Part shown: positions 54,399 through 63,541 of the stretch, piece by piece | Layout of the letters: each line of letters begins with the position of its first letter | Position numbering within the stretch: position 1 is the first letter of the stretch | DNA from: Kaistella jeonii | GTDB taxonomy: Bacteria > Bacteroidota > Bacteroidia > Flavobacteriales > Weeksellaceae | Direction: 5' to 3' | Length of the DNA: 64,000 nucleotides | Assembly: GCF_000812865.1 (NCBI RefSeq) | Contig: NZ_JSYL01000001.1 | Coordinates: forward strand, 310,001 to 374,000 | The notes under the pieces: model-generated | Told to the model about the DNA's origin: nothing | What the model saw: the letters and a program-made list of their open reading frames with translations, nothing else | The model's database searches: none | Position numbers and translations under genes: made by a program

Positions 54399-54665
54399 TT
54401 ACGCTTCAGCACTTTCGTTTTTGCGATTTCTACTGCAACATCTGGAAGAAAACTTCTCTTTTAATTTTCCTTTTAATTCTGCATATTTTTCATCATCGAG
54501 TTCTCTTATTTTGTCGGCAAATGCGAAAGGCGTTCTACCTTTGATGTCGTATTCTTCGAAAATACCTTTCATCGCTTTTTTTCTCTCTGACATTTTTTTA
54601 ACTGCCAAAGCAATTCCTACTACTGCAAGTGCACCGAATGCTCCTTTTAAATTTGAATTTTTCAT
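54399..54665 (-). CDS. Small one-helix protein downstream of two ECF-type promoters
   Basis: 88 residues. N-terminal hydrophobic helix (about 8-24, GAFGALAVVGIALAV), then a charged, helical region and a tail with CCSRNRK. Not recognised. It has two candidate ECF promoters upstream (54721-54745 and 54808-54832) that share sequence with the sigma gene's own promoter, so it is the clearest candidate target of that sigma factor. It might act in envelope stress. Confidence 0.6.
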   Translation of the reverse strand: MKNSNLKGAFGALAVVGIALAVKKMSERKKAMKGIFEEYDIKGRTPFAFADKIRELDDEKYAELKGKLKEKFSSRCCSRNRKNESAEA

Positions 54666-54720
54666 TTTTTTTAAATTTTAAATTTTATGTTTTACTACTA
54701 TTCTTTTATTTTTTATTAAA

Positions 54721-54745
54721 GACGAATCATTTTTTATTTTACTTT
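54721..54745 (-). promoter_or_regulatory. ECF-type promoter P2
   Basis: AAAGTAAAA (54745-54737), 12-base spacer, CGTC (54724-54721), upstream of the 88-residue gene. Same spacing as P1 and P3. Confidence 0.6.
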
Positions 54746-54807
54746 AAAGAATTTTTGTAATTGACTTTAAAGTTTCAACTTTTAGAAGAAATCCTCTTTA
54801 TAATATA

Positions 54808-54832
54808 GACGAATCACTTTAAGTTTTACCTT
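54808..54832 (-). promoter_or_regulatory. ECF-type promoter P3
   Basis: AAGGTAAAA (54832-54824), 12-base spacer, CGTC (54811-54808), about 87 bp upstream of P2; shares GATTCGTCT with P2. Confidence 0.6.
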
Positions 54833-54896
54833 AAAAAGTTGACTTAATAAATTTTAATATTTTTAATTTTAACAAAGACCATTCATCATTTTACAT

Positions 54897-54920
54897 AAAA
54901 AAAACGAACAAAAGTCCGTT
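54897..54920 (-). terminator. Terminator after the sigma operon
   Basis: Minus-strand stem AACGGAC/GTTCGTT (54920-54914 with 54909-54903), loop of four, then a T run. Confidence 0.75.
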
Positions 54921-54946
54921 TCTATTGATCTTAACAACAATTTTAA

Positions 54947-55279
54947 TTAACATTTATCCCGGAAGAAACCGCGATCACAACGCTGTTTCCACATTTCTTT
55001 AAATTTTTGTTTTTCCTCATCTGACATTCCATTCATTCGTTCTTCTTTTAATTTGCGAAATTTTTCGCTGCCGAAACTTTTTCTTCCACCAAATCCGCCG
55101 AAAAGAATTTTAGACAAGACCAAAATTCCCGCAGCTTGCCAGAAAGTGATCACTTTTGCACCCAAAATATTAGGTAGCAACCAATTCCAAAGTCCCATCA
55201 CAATTGCTGAAACCGCAAAAAACATCGCTATTACAAACAATGCAAAAAGTGCGATCTTTCCCTTAAATCTATTTTTCAT
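54947..55279 (-). CDS. Two-helix membrane protein co-transcribed with the sigma factor
   Basis: 110 residues: helices at about 9-33 and 43-62, then a basic, helical tail ('MSDEEKQKFKEMWKQRCDR', about 85-103) resembling the short acidic/basic helices in Spy/CpxP-like or small stress proteins, without clear homology. It starts 10 bp after the sigma gene stop and ends at a terminator. Genes in this spot are often anti-sigma factors, though the classical zinc-binding domain is missing, so that role is only a guess. Confidence 0.65.
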   Translation of the reverse strand: MKNRFKGKIALFALFVIAMFFAVSAIVMGLWNWLLPNILGAKVITFWQAAGILVLSKILFGGFGGRKSFGSEKFRKLKEERMNGMSDEEKQKFKEMWKQRCDRGFFRDKC

Positions 55280-55289
55280 TTTTTCTTTT

Positions 55290-55865
55290 TTATTCGTTTA
55301 GATCTTTATACAAAATTGCCATTCTTTTTCTCAAATGCTTCACTGCATAATTTTTTCTGCTGATGATTGTTTTTATATTTTCTCTCTGTTCATCTGCAAT
55401 TTCGTGCAGTTTTTTTCCTTCAATTTCACTCTCCACAAAAGCCAGACGCTGCTTTTCCGGAAGTTCTTCTAAGGCTGTAAACAGTTCTTTCCAAACCTCT
55501 TCCCGAAAAGCCAAAAGTTCTGGGTTTTCTGAATCATCCAGAAGCAAAATATCTTTGATGGAAAAGGTACCGTCTTCATTTTCAAAGGTAAAATCCTCTA
55601 AATTTTCTGTTTTTTTCTTGCGATAACTGTCGGTTATTTTGTTGCGCGAAACGGTATACAACCAACCACTTAAATTTACGATTTCAGAAATATTCGTCAG
55701 ATTGCTGAACTGATACCAAACTTCCTGCAAAATATCTTCTGCATCTTCCGTATTATTCACTTTCGGACGAATGAAAGACAGCAGTTTTCCGCCATAATTT
55801 CTTACGGTTTGTGCAATGAGACTTTCTTTTTCCCTTTCTGACATATCGATAACTTCCACGTCCAT
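55290..55865 (-). CDS. ECF-family RNA polymerase sigma factor
   Basis: 191 residues. Region 2 (about 20-95) with 'NTEDAEDILQEVWYQF' and the -10 reading 'LSGWLYTVSRNKITDSYRKKK'; region 4 (about 125-180) with 'ALEELPEKQRLAFVESEIEGKKLHEIADEQ' and the recognition helix 'IKTIISRKNYAVKHLRKRM'. No sensor domain. Its own promoter P1 (55875-55899) shares AAAGTAAAA-N12-CGTC with two sites upstream of a nearby small gene, so it likely reads its own promoter and theirs. Confidence 0.93.
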   Translation of the reverse strand: MDVEVIDMSEREKESLIAQTVRNYGGKLLSFIRPKVNNTEDAEDILQEVWYQFSNLTNISEIVNLSGWLYTVSRNKITDSYRKKKTENLEDFTFENEDGTFSIKDILLLDDSENPELLAFREEVWKELFTALEELPEKQRLAFVESEIEGKKLHEIADEQRENIKTIISRKNYAVKHLRKRMAILYKDLNE

Positions 55866-55874
55866 ATTGTATAA

Positions 55875-55899
55875 GACGATGCAAGATTTATTTTACTTT
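55875..55899 (-). promoter_or_regulatory. ECF-type promoter P1 (autoregulatory)
   Basis: AAAGTAAAA (55899-55891), 12-base spacer, CGTC (55878-55875), nine bases before the sigma factor ATG at 55865. Confidence 0.65.
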
Positions 55900-55955
55900 A
55901 AAAAAAGTGATTTTTTTTACAGGAATTGAAATTATGGTTGATGACCAAAAAATAA

Positions 55956-56399
55956 TTAGGATTTTTCTGCAAGATCTTTCACGATCTCAAAACCTTTGTT
56001 GAAGCTATTATTCATAAATTCCTCGTAGTTTTTTTCGGTGTGCGTGATGGCGCGGAGTTCAGTTGTATTTTCGTTAATCGCTCTCAGAAAATATTTCTCT
56101 TCCATTCCACTCCAATCTACCACAGCCTGGCTTTTGATATCTTCAACGCCATCTTTAATCATTCCTAAATGAGAAAAAATAATTTCATGAGGTTCATTAA
56201 GGCTTTTAATTGTAGAAACCATTCCGTTTCCTTTTGTATCGAGGAAATAAGTTTTTCCTCCAATTTTCCAATCTGTTTTTAATTGAGAACCTTCCATAAA
56301 AAATTTCGTCCATTCAGGATAGGTTTTCTCATTCCAAAGAATATCCCAAACTTTTTGAACAGGCGCGTTGATGATAATTTCGTAATTCAAAGTTTCCAT
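55956..56399 (-). CDS. SRPBCC (AHSA1-like) protein
   Basis: 147 residues. Helix-grip START-like fold of the AHSA1 group: 'INAPVQKVWDILWNEKTYPEWTKFF' opening (first part residues 10-25), 'LDTKGNGMVSTI', C-terminal helix 'NSFNKGFEIVKDLAEKS'. Such proteins hold hydrophobic ligands; a specific one is not known. Part of a same-strand run of four small genes (SRPBCC, PhnB, SRPBCC, SRPBCC). Confidence 0.85.
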   Translation of the reverse strand: METLNYEIIINAPVQKVWDILWNEKTYPEWTKFFMEGSQLKTDWKIGGKTYFLDTKGNGMVSTIKSLNEPHEIIFSHLGMIKDGVEDIKSQAVVDWSGMEEKYFLRAINENTTELRAITHTEKNYEEFMNNSFNKGFEIVKDLAEKS

Positions 56400-56424
56400 A
56401 ATTGAAGTTTTTAATTTTATTTAA

Positions 56425-57279
56425 TCAGGCATTTTCTAAGTCTGCAATCACGATTTTTTTCATATTCATCATTGCCTGCATTACCTTTAAGCCTTTTGTA
56501 CGGTCTTCGCCATTCATTAATTCCAGTAATTTCTTGGGTACAATTTGCCAGCTCATTCCGAACTGATCTTTGAGCCAGCCACACATCGACTCTCTTCCCC
56601 CATTGGCAATCAAAGAATTCCATAAATGATCTGTTTCTTCCTGATCATCGGTCATTACAACCATAGATATTCCTTCATTAAAATCAAACTGATGGTCAAA
56701 AGAATTGTCCATACAGAAAAAAGAATAGCCATTAATTTCAAAATCAGCATGCTGCACATTGTCCGGAATTTCGTGCGTTTCATTTTCAACGCCTTCTCCA
56801 TATTTTAAAACTCCGCCAATTTTAGAATTCGGGAAAATTTTGGTGTATAATCTCATCGCTTCCAGAGCTTTGCCATTATTTTGGTGAATGAACATTAAAT
56901 TAGGAACGAGTTTTTGATCGCCTAAATTTTCACCTAGACAAATTTGCCAGGTCACACCGAACTGATCTCGAACCCAACCGTATTTTTTACTCCATGAATA
57001 TTCACCCAATTCCATTAAAATAATTCCACCTTGTGAAAGGTTTTCCCAATATTTCTGTACTTCTTCTTCGGTTTCACATAAAACCATAAAAGAAATTGAC
57101 GCATTTTTTTTGAACTGCGGACCGGCATTGAGAATCATGAATTGCTGCCCAAAAAGTTGAAGATTCAAAACTACTGAAGTGTCGGTTGTAATTTTCCCAC
57201 CAAATGTTTGGGTATAGAAAATTGCGGCTTCTTTTCCGTTTCCGTCAAACCAAAGACAGGGAAATATATTCTTGTTCAT
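56425..57279 (-). CDS. PhnB-like double VOC-domain protein
   Basis: 284 residues with two tandem glyoxalase/VOC units of the PhnB/3-dmu-9_3-mt type: first about 3-125 ('FPCLWFDGNGKEAAIFYTQTF'; 'WGWVRDQFGVTWQI'-like GWVRDQFGVTWQIC), second about 140-270 ('NLMFIHQNNGKALEAMRLYTKIF', 'GWLKDQFGMSWQIVP'). No clear metal triad in all units, so enzymatic activity is doubtful; some relatives bind drugs or substrates. Lies 25 bp upstream of the SRPBCC gene on the same strand. Confidence 0.85.
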   Translation of the reverse strand: MNKNIFPCLWFDGNGKEAAIFYTQTFGGKITTDTSVVLNLQLFGQQFMILNAGPQFKKNASISFMVLCETEEEVQKYWENLSQGGIILMELGEYSWSKKYGWVRDQFGVTWQICLGENLGDQKLVPNLMFIHQNNGKALEAMRLYTKIFPNSKIGGVLKYGEGVENETHEIPDNVQHADFEINGYSFFCMDNSFDHQFDFNEGISMVVMTDDQEETDHLWNSLIANGGRESMCGWLKDQFGMSWQIVPKKLLELMNGEDRTKGLKVMQAMMNMKKIVIADLENA

Positions 57280-57293
57280 TTTAAGATTTTTAT

Positions 57294-57321
57294 AGAAAAA
57301 AACAGCATTTGTTATGCTGTT
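57294..57321 (-). terminator. Terminator after the SRPBCC gene at 57328
   Basis: AACAGCAT/ATGCTGTT stem (57301-57308 with 57314-57321), five-base loop, followed by T residues on the minus strand. Confidence 0.75.
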
Positions 57322-57327
57322 CGTTAT

Positions 57328-57741
57328 TTAATTTTTCTCGACATATTTGTGAAAACGGTCTAAGATCGCATACCAACCAGTTCGCTGCATTTCCCTTGAA
57401 TATTGAGCTTCCGGTTGAAAAATTTCTATAACTTCCGTTGTATTTTCGTCAATTATTCTGAAATGAACTTCAATCAACCGGCCATCATCTAATTTGCTTT
57501 TTACAGATTCCTGATCTTTAATTTCATTGATGATCCCTGAAAAATTATAGCCAAAACTATTGTCTTTGCACTCCAACCGGTAATCGAACCGCCCACCTTC
57601 GCGAAAATCAATCGTGGCTTTTGGACAGTGCCAATTTGGGGTTGTAAAATTCCACTTCACAATATGTTTAGCATTATAGAAATAATCCCAAACTTTATGA
57701 ATAGGTTGTAGAATAATAATATCAATCGTGATCGGCTCCAT
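57328..57741 (-). CDS. SRPBCC protein, paralogue 1
   Basis: 137 residues, AHSA1-like: 'QPIHKVWDYFYNAKHIVKWNF', 'CPKATIDFREGGRFDYRLECKDNSFGYNFSG', 'VIEIFQPEAQYSREMQRTGWYAILDRFHKYVE'. The same length and the same string of motifs as the gene at 57808, so the two come from a tandem duplication. A TATTTTTA near-consensus box lies upstream. Ligand not known. Confidence 0.85.
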   Translation of the reverse strand: MEPITIDIIILQPIHKVWDYFYNAKHIVKWNFTTPNWHCPKATIDFREGGRFDYRLECKDNSFGYNFSGIINEIKDQESVKSKLDDGRLIEVHFRIIDENTTEVIEIFQPEAQYSREMQRTGWYAILDRFHKYVEKN

Positions 57742-57807
57742 ATATAGTAATTTTTCTAAAAATACGGAATTTTATTTAAAGCTAATTCGGTGAAGCGCTG
57801 TTATAAG

Positions 57808-58221
57808 CTAATTGTTTTCGACATGCTTATGAAAATTATTTAAAATTGCATACCATCCGTCACGTTGCATATCTCGGGGTTGCGATGGATCGGGCTCAAA
57901 AATTTCGATCACTTTGGTCGTGTTTGCATCGATATTTTCAAAAATTACCTCTACTTTTCTGCCATCACTCAAATGATATTTAATTTTCCGAAGGGGAATG
58001 ATCTCGTCATATGTTCCGGTGTAATCAAAACCGAAAGATGCATCCTTTGCTTCCATTCTGTAATTGAAATCTCCGCCTTCTTTTAAATTATTTTCGGCAG
58101 TGGGACAAACCCATTCCTCAGTGGCAAAATTCCATTTGGTAATGTGTTCAGCTTCCGTGAAGAAATCCCACACTTTTTTTACAGGTTTTAAAATGGTAAT
58201 ATCAATTTTTATAGGGTCCAT
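57808..58221 (-). CDS. SRPBCC protein, paralogue 2
   Basis: 137 residues: 'KPVKKVWDFFTEAEHITKWNFATEEWVCPTAENNLKEGG' (first part residues 12-30), 'DASFGFDYTGTYDE', 'VIEIFEPDPSQPRDMQRDGWYAILNNFHKHVE'. Close paralogue of the gene at 57328 with about 65 bp between them. A TATCTTTA box at 58245-58238 is one base off the -7 consensus. Function beyond ligand binding is unknown. Confidence 0.85.
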   Translation of the reverse strand: MDPIKIDITILKPVKKVWDFFTEAEHITKWNFATEEWVCPTAENNLKEGGDFNYRMEAKDASFGFDYTGTYDEIIPLRKIKYHLSDGRKVEVIFENIDANTTKVIEIFEPDPSQPRDMQRDGWYAILNNFHKHVENN

Positions 58222-58338
58222 ATTTTTTATTTAGAGTTAAAGATAAAAATTTATTTAATGACTTGAACAGGAACATCAAAATTACATCCAGACAAAAAGT
58301 TTATCAACTCGCACAAGATTTTTTATACCTCATAAATT

Positions 58339-59550
58339 TTAAAATAATGAGAGTTGAATACCCTTTTGTCCTTTAGGTTTTTCAGCATCTCCGAAAACTG
58401 TCTTACCGCCATATTTCCAGGAATTCGCGCGTTCTTCTTCAATGACTTCATTGATATCAAAGTTTGGTGTGAAGTTTTCCTCTGCTTTCGAAATGAGTCG
58501 ATGTAATTTTTCAACAGATTGAAGTTTGTCAGAATTTCCCAGTTTTGATTTTTCAATTCCTTTTTGCAGAATTGAAATGGTTTCATCATAAATTTTGAGC
58601 GGAACCGGAAACGGATGACCATCTTTTCCACCATGTGCGAAAGCGAATCTTGCAGGATCTTGAAATCGTGACGGTGCGCCATGAATGACTTCGCTGACTA
58701 AAGCTAAACTTTGCAAAGTTCTGGGTCCAACTCCTTTTAATAATAAAAGTTCTTCAAAATTTTCGGGTTGCGTTTCTCTCGTGATGTGTAATAATGCGCC
58801 CAACCGTTTAAGATCGACGTCTGCAGCCTGGATATCGTGATGTGCAGGTAGAATCAAACGCGCAAAATCAGACATGATTTTTTCTGAATTGGTGTGTGAA
58901 ATTTCGAGAATTCCGGATCTGTTTTCTTTGGCGTCATGAGCAGTCAGATTTAAGATTTTTCCCTGGTTGATGCCAGAAATTCCAGTGTGCGGTTCTTCGA
59001 TAAAAGATTTTAAATTTTCTGAATGCCAATGATAACGGCGCGCAGTTTTGTCTTTTACATTCATTCCCTGCTGAATTACGGTCCAGTTTCCTTCGTCACT
59101 CACCAAAAAATTATGCGTGTATAATTGATAACCGTCTTGAAGTGCGGTGTTGTCAACTTTGGCAGAAAGTTTACTCGCACGAATTAATTCTGTTCCATTT
59201 AAACCGGTGCTTTCAGAAATCTTCAGAAGTTCATCTGGTGTAGCGAGCGATTGTTTGCCTTTTCCACCCGCAATATAAATTCCGAGAGCTTTTGCATTGG
59301 GATTTACAACTCTTTTTAAAGCACCCATAACGGAAGTTGTAACGCCGGAAGAATGCCAATCCATTCCCATAACGGCGCCAAAACATTGAAACCAAAATGG
59401 ATCGCTCATTCTTCTCAGCACTTCATCTTTTCCGTAATCGCTTAATAAAACTTCGAAAACCGCCAAACCAAGTTTCGACATGCGTTCATAAAGCCATTGC
59501 GGAACATAGCCATAATGAAGAGGTAAATCTGCGGAACCTGAACGTTTCAT
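58339..59550 (-). CDS. DUF763 protein with C-terminal beta-clamp motif
   Basis: 403 residues of the DUF763 family: opening KRSGSADLPLHYGYVPQWL, 'WFQCFGAVMGMDWHSSGVTTSVMGAL', 'LQDGYQLYTHNFLV', 'HDIQAADVDLKRLG' and a helix-hairpin-helix-like 'LLLKGVGPRTLQSLALVSEV' (about 270-290). The family is common in archaea and of unknown function, often suspected to act on DNA. The last five residues are QLSLF, exactly the consensus of beta-sliding-clamp binding peptides, on a flexible Gly/Lys-rich tail. This suggests recruitment to replication or repair sites. Confidence 0.85.
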   Translation of the reverse strand: MKRSGSADLPLHYGYVPQWLYERMSKLGLAVFEVLLSDYGKDEVLRRMSDPFWFQCFGAVMGMDWHSSGVTTSVMGALKRVVNPNAKALGIYIAGGKGKQSLATPDELLKISESTGLNGTELIRASKLSAKVDNTALQDGYQLYTHNFLVSDEGNWTVIQQGMNVKDKTARRYHWHSENLKSFIEEPHTGISGINQGKILNLTAHDAKENRSGILEISHTNSEKIMSDFARLILPAHHDIQAADVDLKRLGALLHITRETQPENFEELLLLKGVGPRTLQSLALVSEVIHGAPSRFQDPARFAFAHGGKDGHPFPVPLKIYDETISILQKGIEKSKLGNSDKLQSVEKLHRLISKAEENFTPNFDINEVIEEERANSWKYGGKTVFGDAEKPKGQKGIQLSLF

Positions 59551-59585
59551 ATTGAGAAATTGGATTTCTAAGTTTGGATCTTAAA

Positions 59586-59621
59586 ATAAAAAACCTTGTC
59601 AAGTTTTAATTCCTGACAAGG
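59586..59621 (-). terminator. Terminator after tpx
   Basis: CCTTGTCA/TGACAAGG stem (59594-59601 with 59614-59621), 12-base loop, followed by a T-rich tract on the minus strand. Confidence 0.82.
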
Positions 59622-59643
59622 CTAAAACTATCTTTTAAAAGGT

Positions 59644-60141
59644 TTATTTTAAAGCGTTCAAAGCATTTTCGTAGTTTGGTTCCTGAGCGATTTCCGGAAC
59701 CTGTTCGGTGTAAAGAACTTTTCCGTTCTCGTCGGTAACAATAACCGCTCTGCTCAGTAAACCCTGCATTGGAGAGTCGATCATGGTAACGCCATAATCA
59801 TCGCCAAAAGTACCACGGAAATCTGAGAGATTCACGACATTATCTAATCCTTCAGCTGCACAAAATCTGTTTAATGCAAAAGGTAGATCTTTAGAAACGT
59901 TGATCACTACGGTATTATTTAATCCAGAAGCTTCCTCATTGAATTTTCTCGCAGACGCAGCGCAAACTCCGGTATCGATACTGGGGAAAATATTAAAAAT
60001 GATCCTCTTTGAAGAATAATCATCGTTCGTCATTTCTTTTAGATCTTTGCTGATCAAATTGAATTTTTTTACTGTACTGCCAACTGCCGGCAATGAACCG
60101 ATCGTATGAACCGCACCACCGTGCAATGTAATATCTGCCAT
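59644..60141 (-). CDS. tpx: Thiol peroxidase Tpx
   Basis: 165 residues. Atypical 2-Cys peroxiredoxin: peroxidatic Cys60 in SIDTGVCAASAR and resolving Cys94 in NRFCAAEG, with the usual N-terminal 'HTIGSLPAVGS' hairpin. Reduces peroxides, preferring alkyl ones, using thioredoxin. Single gene with a TAAATTTG promoter box at 60171-60164 and a terminator. Confidence 0.96.
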   Translation of the reverse strand: MADITLHGGAVHTIGSLPAVGSTVKKFNLISKDLKEMTNDDYSSKRIIFNIFPSIDTGVCAASARKFNEEASGLNNTVVINVSKDLPFALNRFCAAEGLDNVVNLSDFRGTFGDDYGVTMIDSPMQGLLSRAVIVTDENGKVLYTEQVPEIAQEPNYENALNALK

Positions 60142-60163
60142 AATTCTAATTATTTTATTTACC

Positions 60164-60171
60164 CAAATTTA
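60164..60171 (-). promoter_or_regulatory. -7 box of tpx
   Basis: TAAATTTG on the minus strand, 22 bases before the ATG at 60141; no -33 at the usual distance. Confidence 0.5.
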
Positions 60172-60284
60172 CTGAATATTTTAGAGGTTGTGATCTCAAT
60201 AAAAGTTAAAATATTCTTAAATCAGTTCTCAAAAATTATAGAAAAAGCAATACTATCTTGTTCATTTTATACTCATCACTCGAC

Positions 60285-60440
60285 AAAAGCAAAAATCCCG
60301 CAATAGGGATCGCAACGGAAATCCCGCAGCCTCGACTCGTCTTGCAAAGGCGGGGCGAGGCGAGGAATTGGAGAGAAGAGCCCGACCGACCAAATTTTTA
60401 GCCTGGGAAAAGGTGTGGGGGAAAATCTTGGGCGGGATTG
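60285..60440. repeat. G+C-rich intergenic repeat-like element, copy C
   Basis: Contains ATCCCGCAATAGGGATCGCA, then ACGGAAATCCCGCAGCC, a GC-rich run GGCGGGGCGAGGCGAGG, AGCCCGACCGACC and GGGCGGGATTGCCC. The GCAACGGAAATCC core matches copy A at 17963. Ends carry inverted AATCCCGC/GCGGGATT, so the whole could fold. Diverged, so membership is tentative. Confidence 0.45.
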
Positions 60441-60470
60441 CCCTAAAATTTAAATATTTCAGTAAATTTG
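60438..60470 (+). promoter_or_regulatory. Promoter of icd
   Basis: TTG (60438-60440, at the right end of the GC-rich element), 22-base spacer, TAAATTTG (60463-60470); ATG follows 33 bases later. Confidence 0.55.
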
Positions 60471-60491
60471 TAATTCTTAAATTTTTAATAA

Positions 60492-62723
<2,232 letters not shown>

Positions 62724-62746
62724 TTTAAATAAAATATTCTTAAATA

Positions 62747-62779
62747 AGACTCTTCATTTATTTGGAGAGTCTATTTTTT
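62747..62779 (+). terminator. Intrinsic terminator after icd
   Basis: AGACTCT/AGAGTCT stem (62747-62753 with 62766-62772) followed by a T run. Confidence 0.82.
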
Positions 62780-62808
62780 GTACCATATCTAATATGAAAA
62801 AAATTCTC

Positions 62809-62816
62809 TATTTTTG
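62809..62816 (+). promoter_or_regulatory. -7 box of the lipoprotein gene
   Basis: TATTTTTG, 22 bases before the ATG at 62839; -33 not clear. Confidence 0.5.
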
Positions 62817-62838
62817 TTTAAACTAAAAAACAAATAGC

Positions 62839-63453
62839 ATGAAAAAATTAATGATGAGCATTCTTGCTCTCACTTTGATCAGTTGTACGAAAAGTGAAAC
62901 GAAGACAGAGGAAAAATCAGGCGGTATATCTGACCTCGTTTCCGGTGTTAAGAACTACAGCGAAATAAGTAAATCGGTGGACGAAGTTTCTAAAAACATC
63001 GAGGTTTTAAAGAAAACAACTCCGCTTTCTAACGAAGAATTAAAAGCGATTTTACCAGAGAGTTTGCTCGGACTGAAAAGAACCGAGATTTCTGTAGGCG
63101 ATACTTCAATGATGACTCTTACGACAGCGGAAGCCAAATACAAATCAGAAGATCGAAAATCGATCGACGTACAAATAATGGATGGTGCCGGTGAAATGGG
63201 ATCTGCAATGGTTTCCTCCATGATGATGGGTTTGGGCGGAAATCGTGAAAAAACTACTGAAAATAGATTTGAAAAAACCACCGAAATCAACGGAATGAAA
63301 GCCTTGGTTTCCGAAGAAAAAAGTGGAGAAAACGTAAGTTCAAAAATTCAGGTCATTGCAAAAAAACGATATCTTTTTACGATGAGTGGCGAAGGAATTT
63401 CTTACGAAGATCTATTAAAAGCTTTTGGCGAAATCAATACTTCCGGATTATAA
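62839..63453 (+). CDS. Lipoprotein of unknown function
   Basis: 204 residues. Signal MKKLMMSILALTLISC with lipobox Cys16. A charged linker, a short helical stretch (34-60, with 'SEISKSVDEVSKNIEVLKK'), then 'LSNEELKAILPESLLGLKRTEISVG' and a beta-rich domain with a Met/Gly-rich loop (about 113-132, 'EMGSAMVSSMMMGLGG'). I recognise no named family. Single gene with a promoter box and a terminator; probably lodged in the outer membrane. Confidence 0.75.
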   Translation: MKKLMMSILALTLISCTKSETKTEEKSGGISDLVSGVKNYSEISKSVDEVSKNIEVLKKTTPLSNEELKAILPESLLGLKRTEISVGDTSMMTLTTAEAKYKSEDRKSIDVQIMDGAGEMGSAMVSSMMMGLGGNREKTTENRFEKTTEINGMKALVSEEKSGENVSSKIQVIAKKRYLFTMSGEGISYEDLLKAFGEINTSGL

Positions 63454-63471
63454 TATATTTGATTTAAAACT

Positions 63472-63508
63472 AAAAACCCTTTCTGCATCAAAGCAAAAAG
63501 GGTTTTTT
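63472..63508. terminator. Bidirectional terminator between the lipoprotein and pseudouridine synthase genes
   Basis: AAAAACCCTTT/AAAGGGTTTTT stem (63472-63482 with 63497-63507), 14-base loop, T run to the right, A run to the left. Confidence 0.88.
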
Positions 63509-63541
63509 ATATTTTATTAAATTTCTTTAAATAAAAGAAAT

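Larger units (their letters stand above)
54666..54946. other. Intergenic region with two ECF-type promoters and a terminator
   Basis: 281 bp between the 88- and 110-residue genes. It holds the terminator of the sigma operon (54897-54920) and two direct copies of AARGTAAAA-N12-CGTCT on the minus strand. No reading frame of note between them. Confidence 0.7.
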
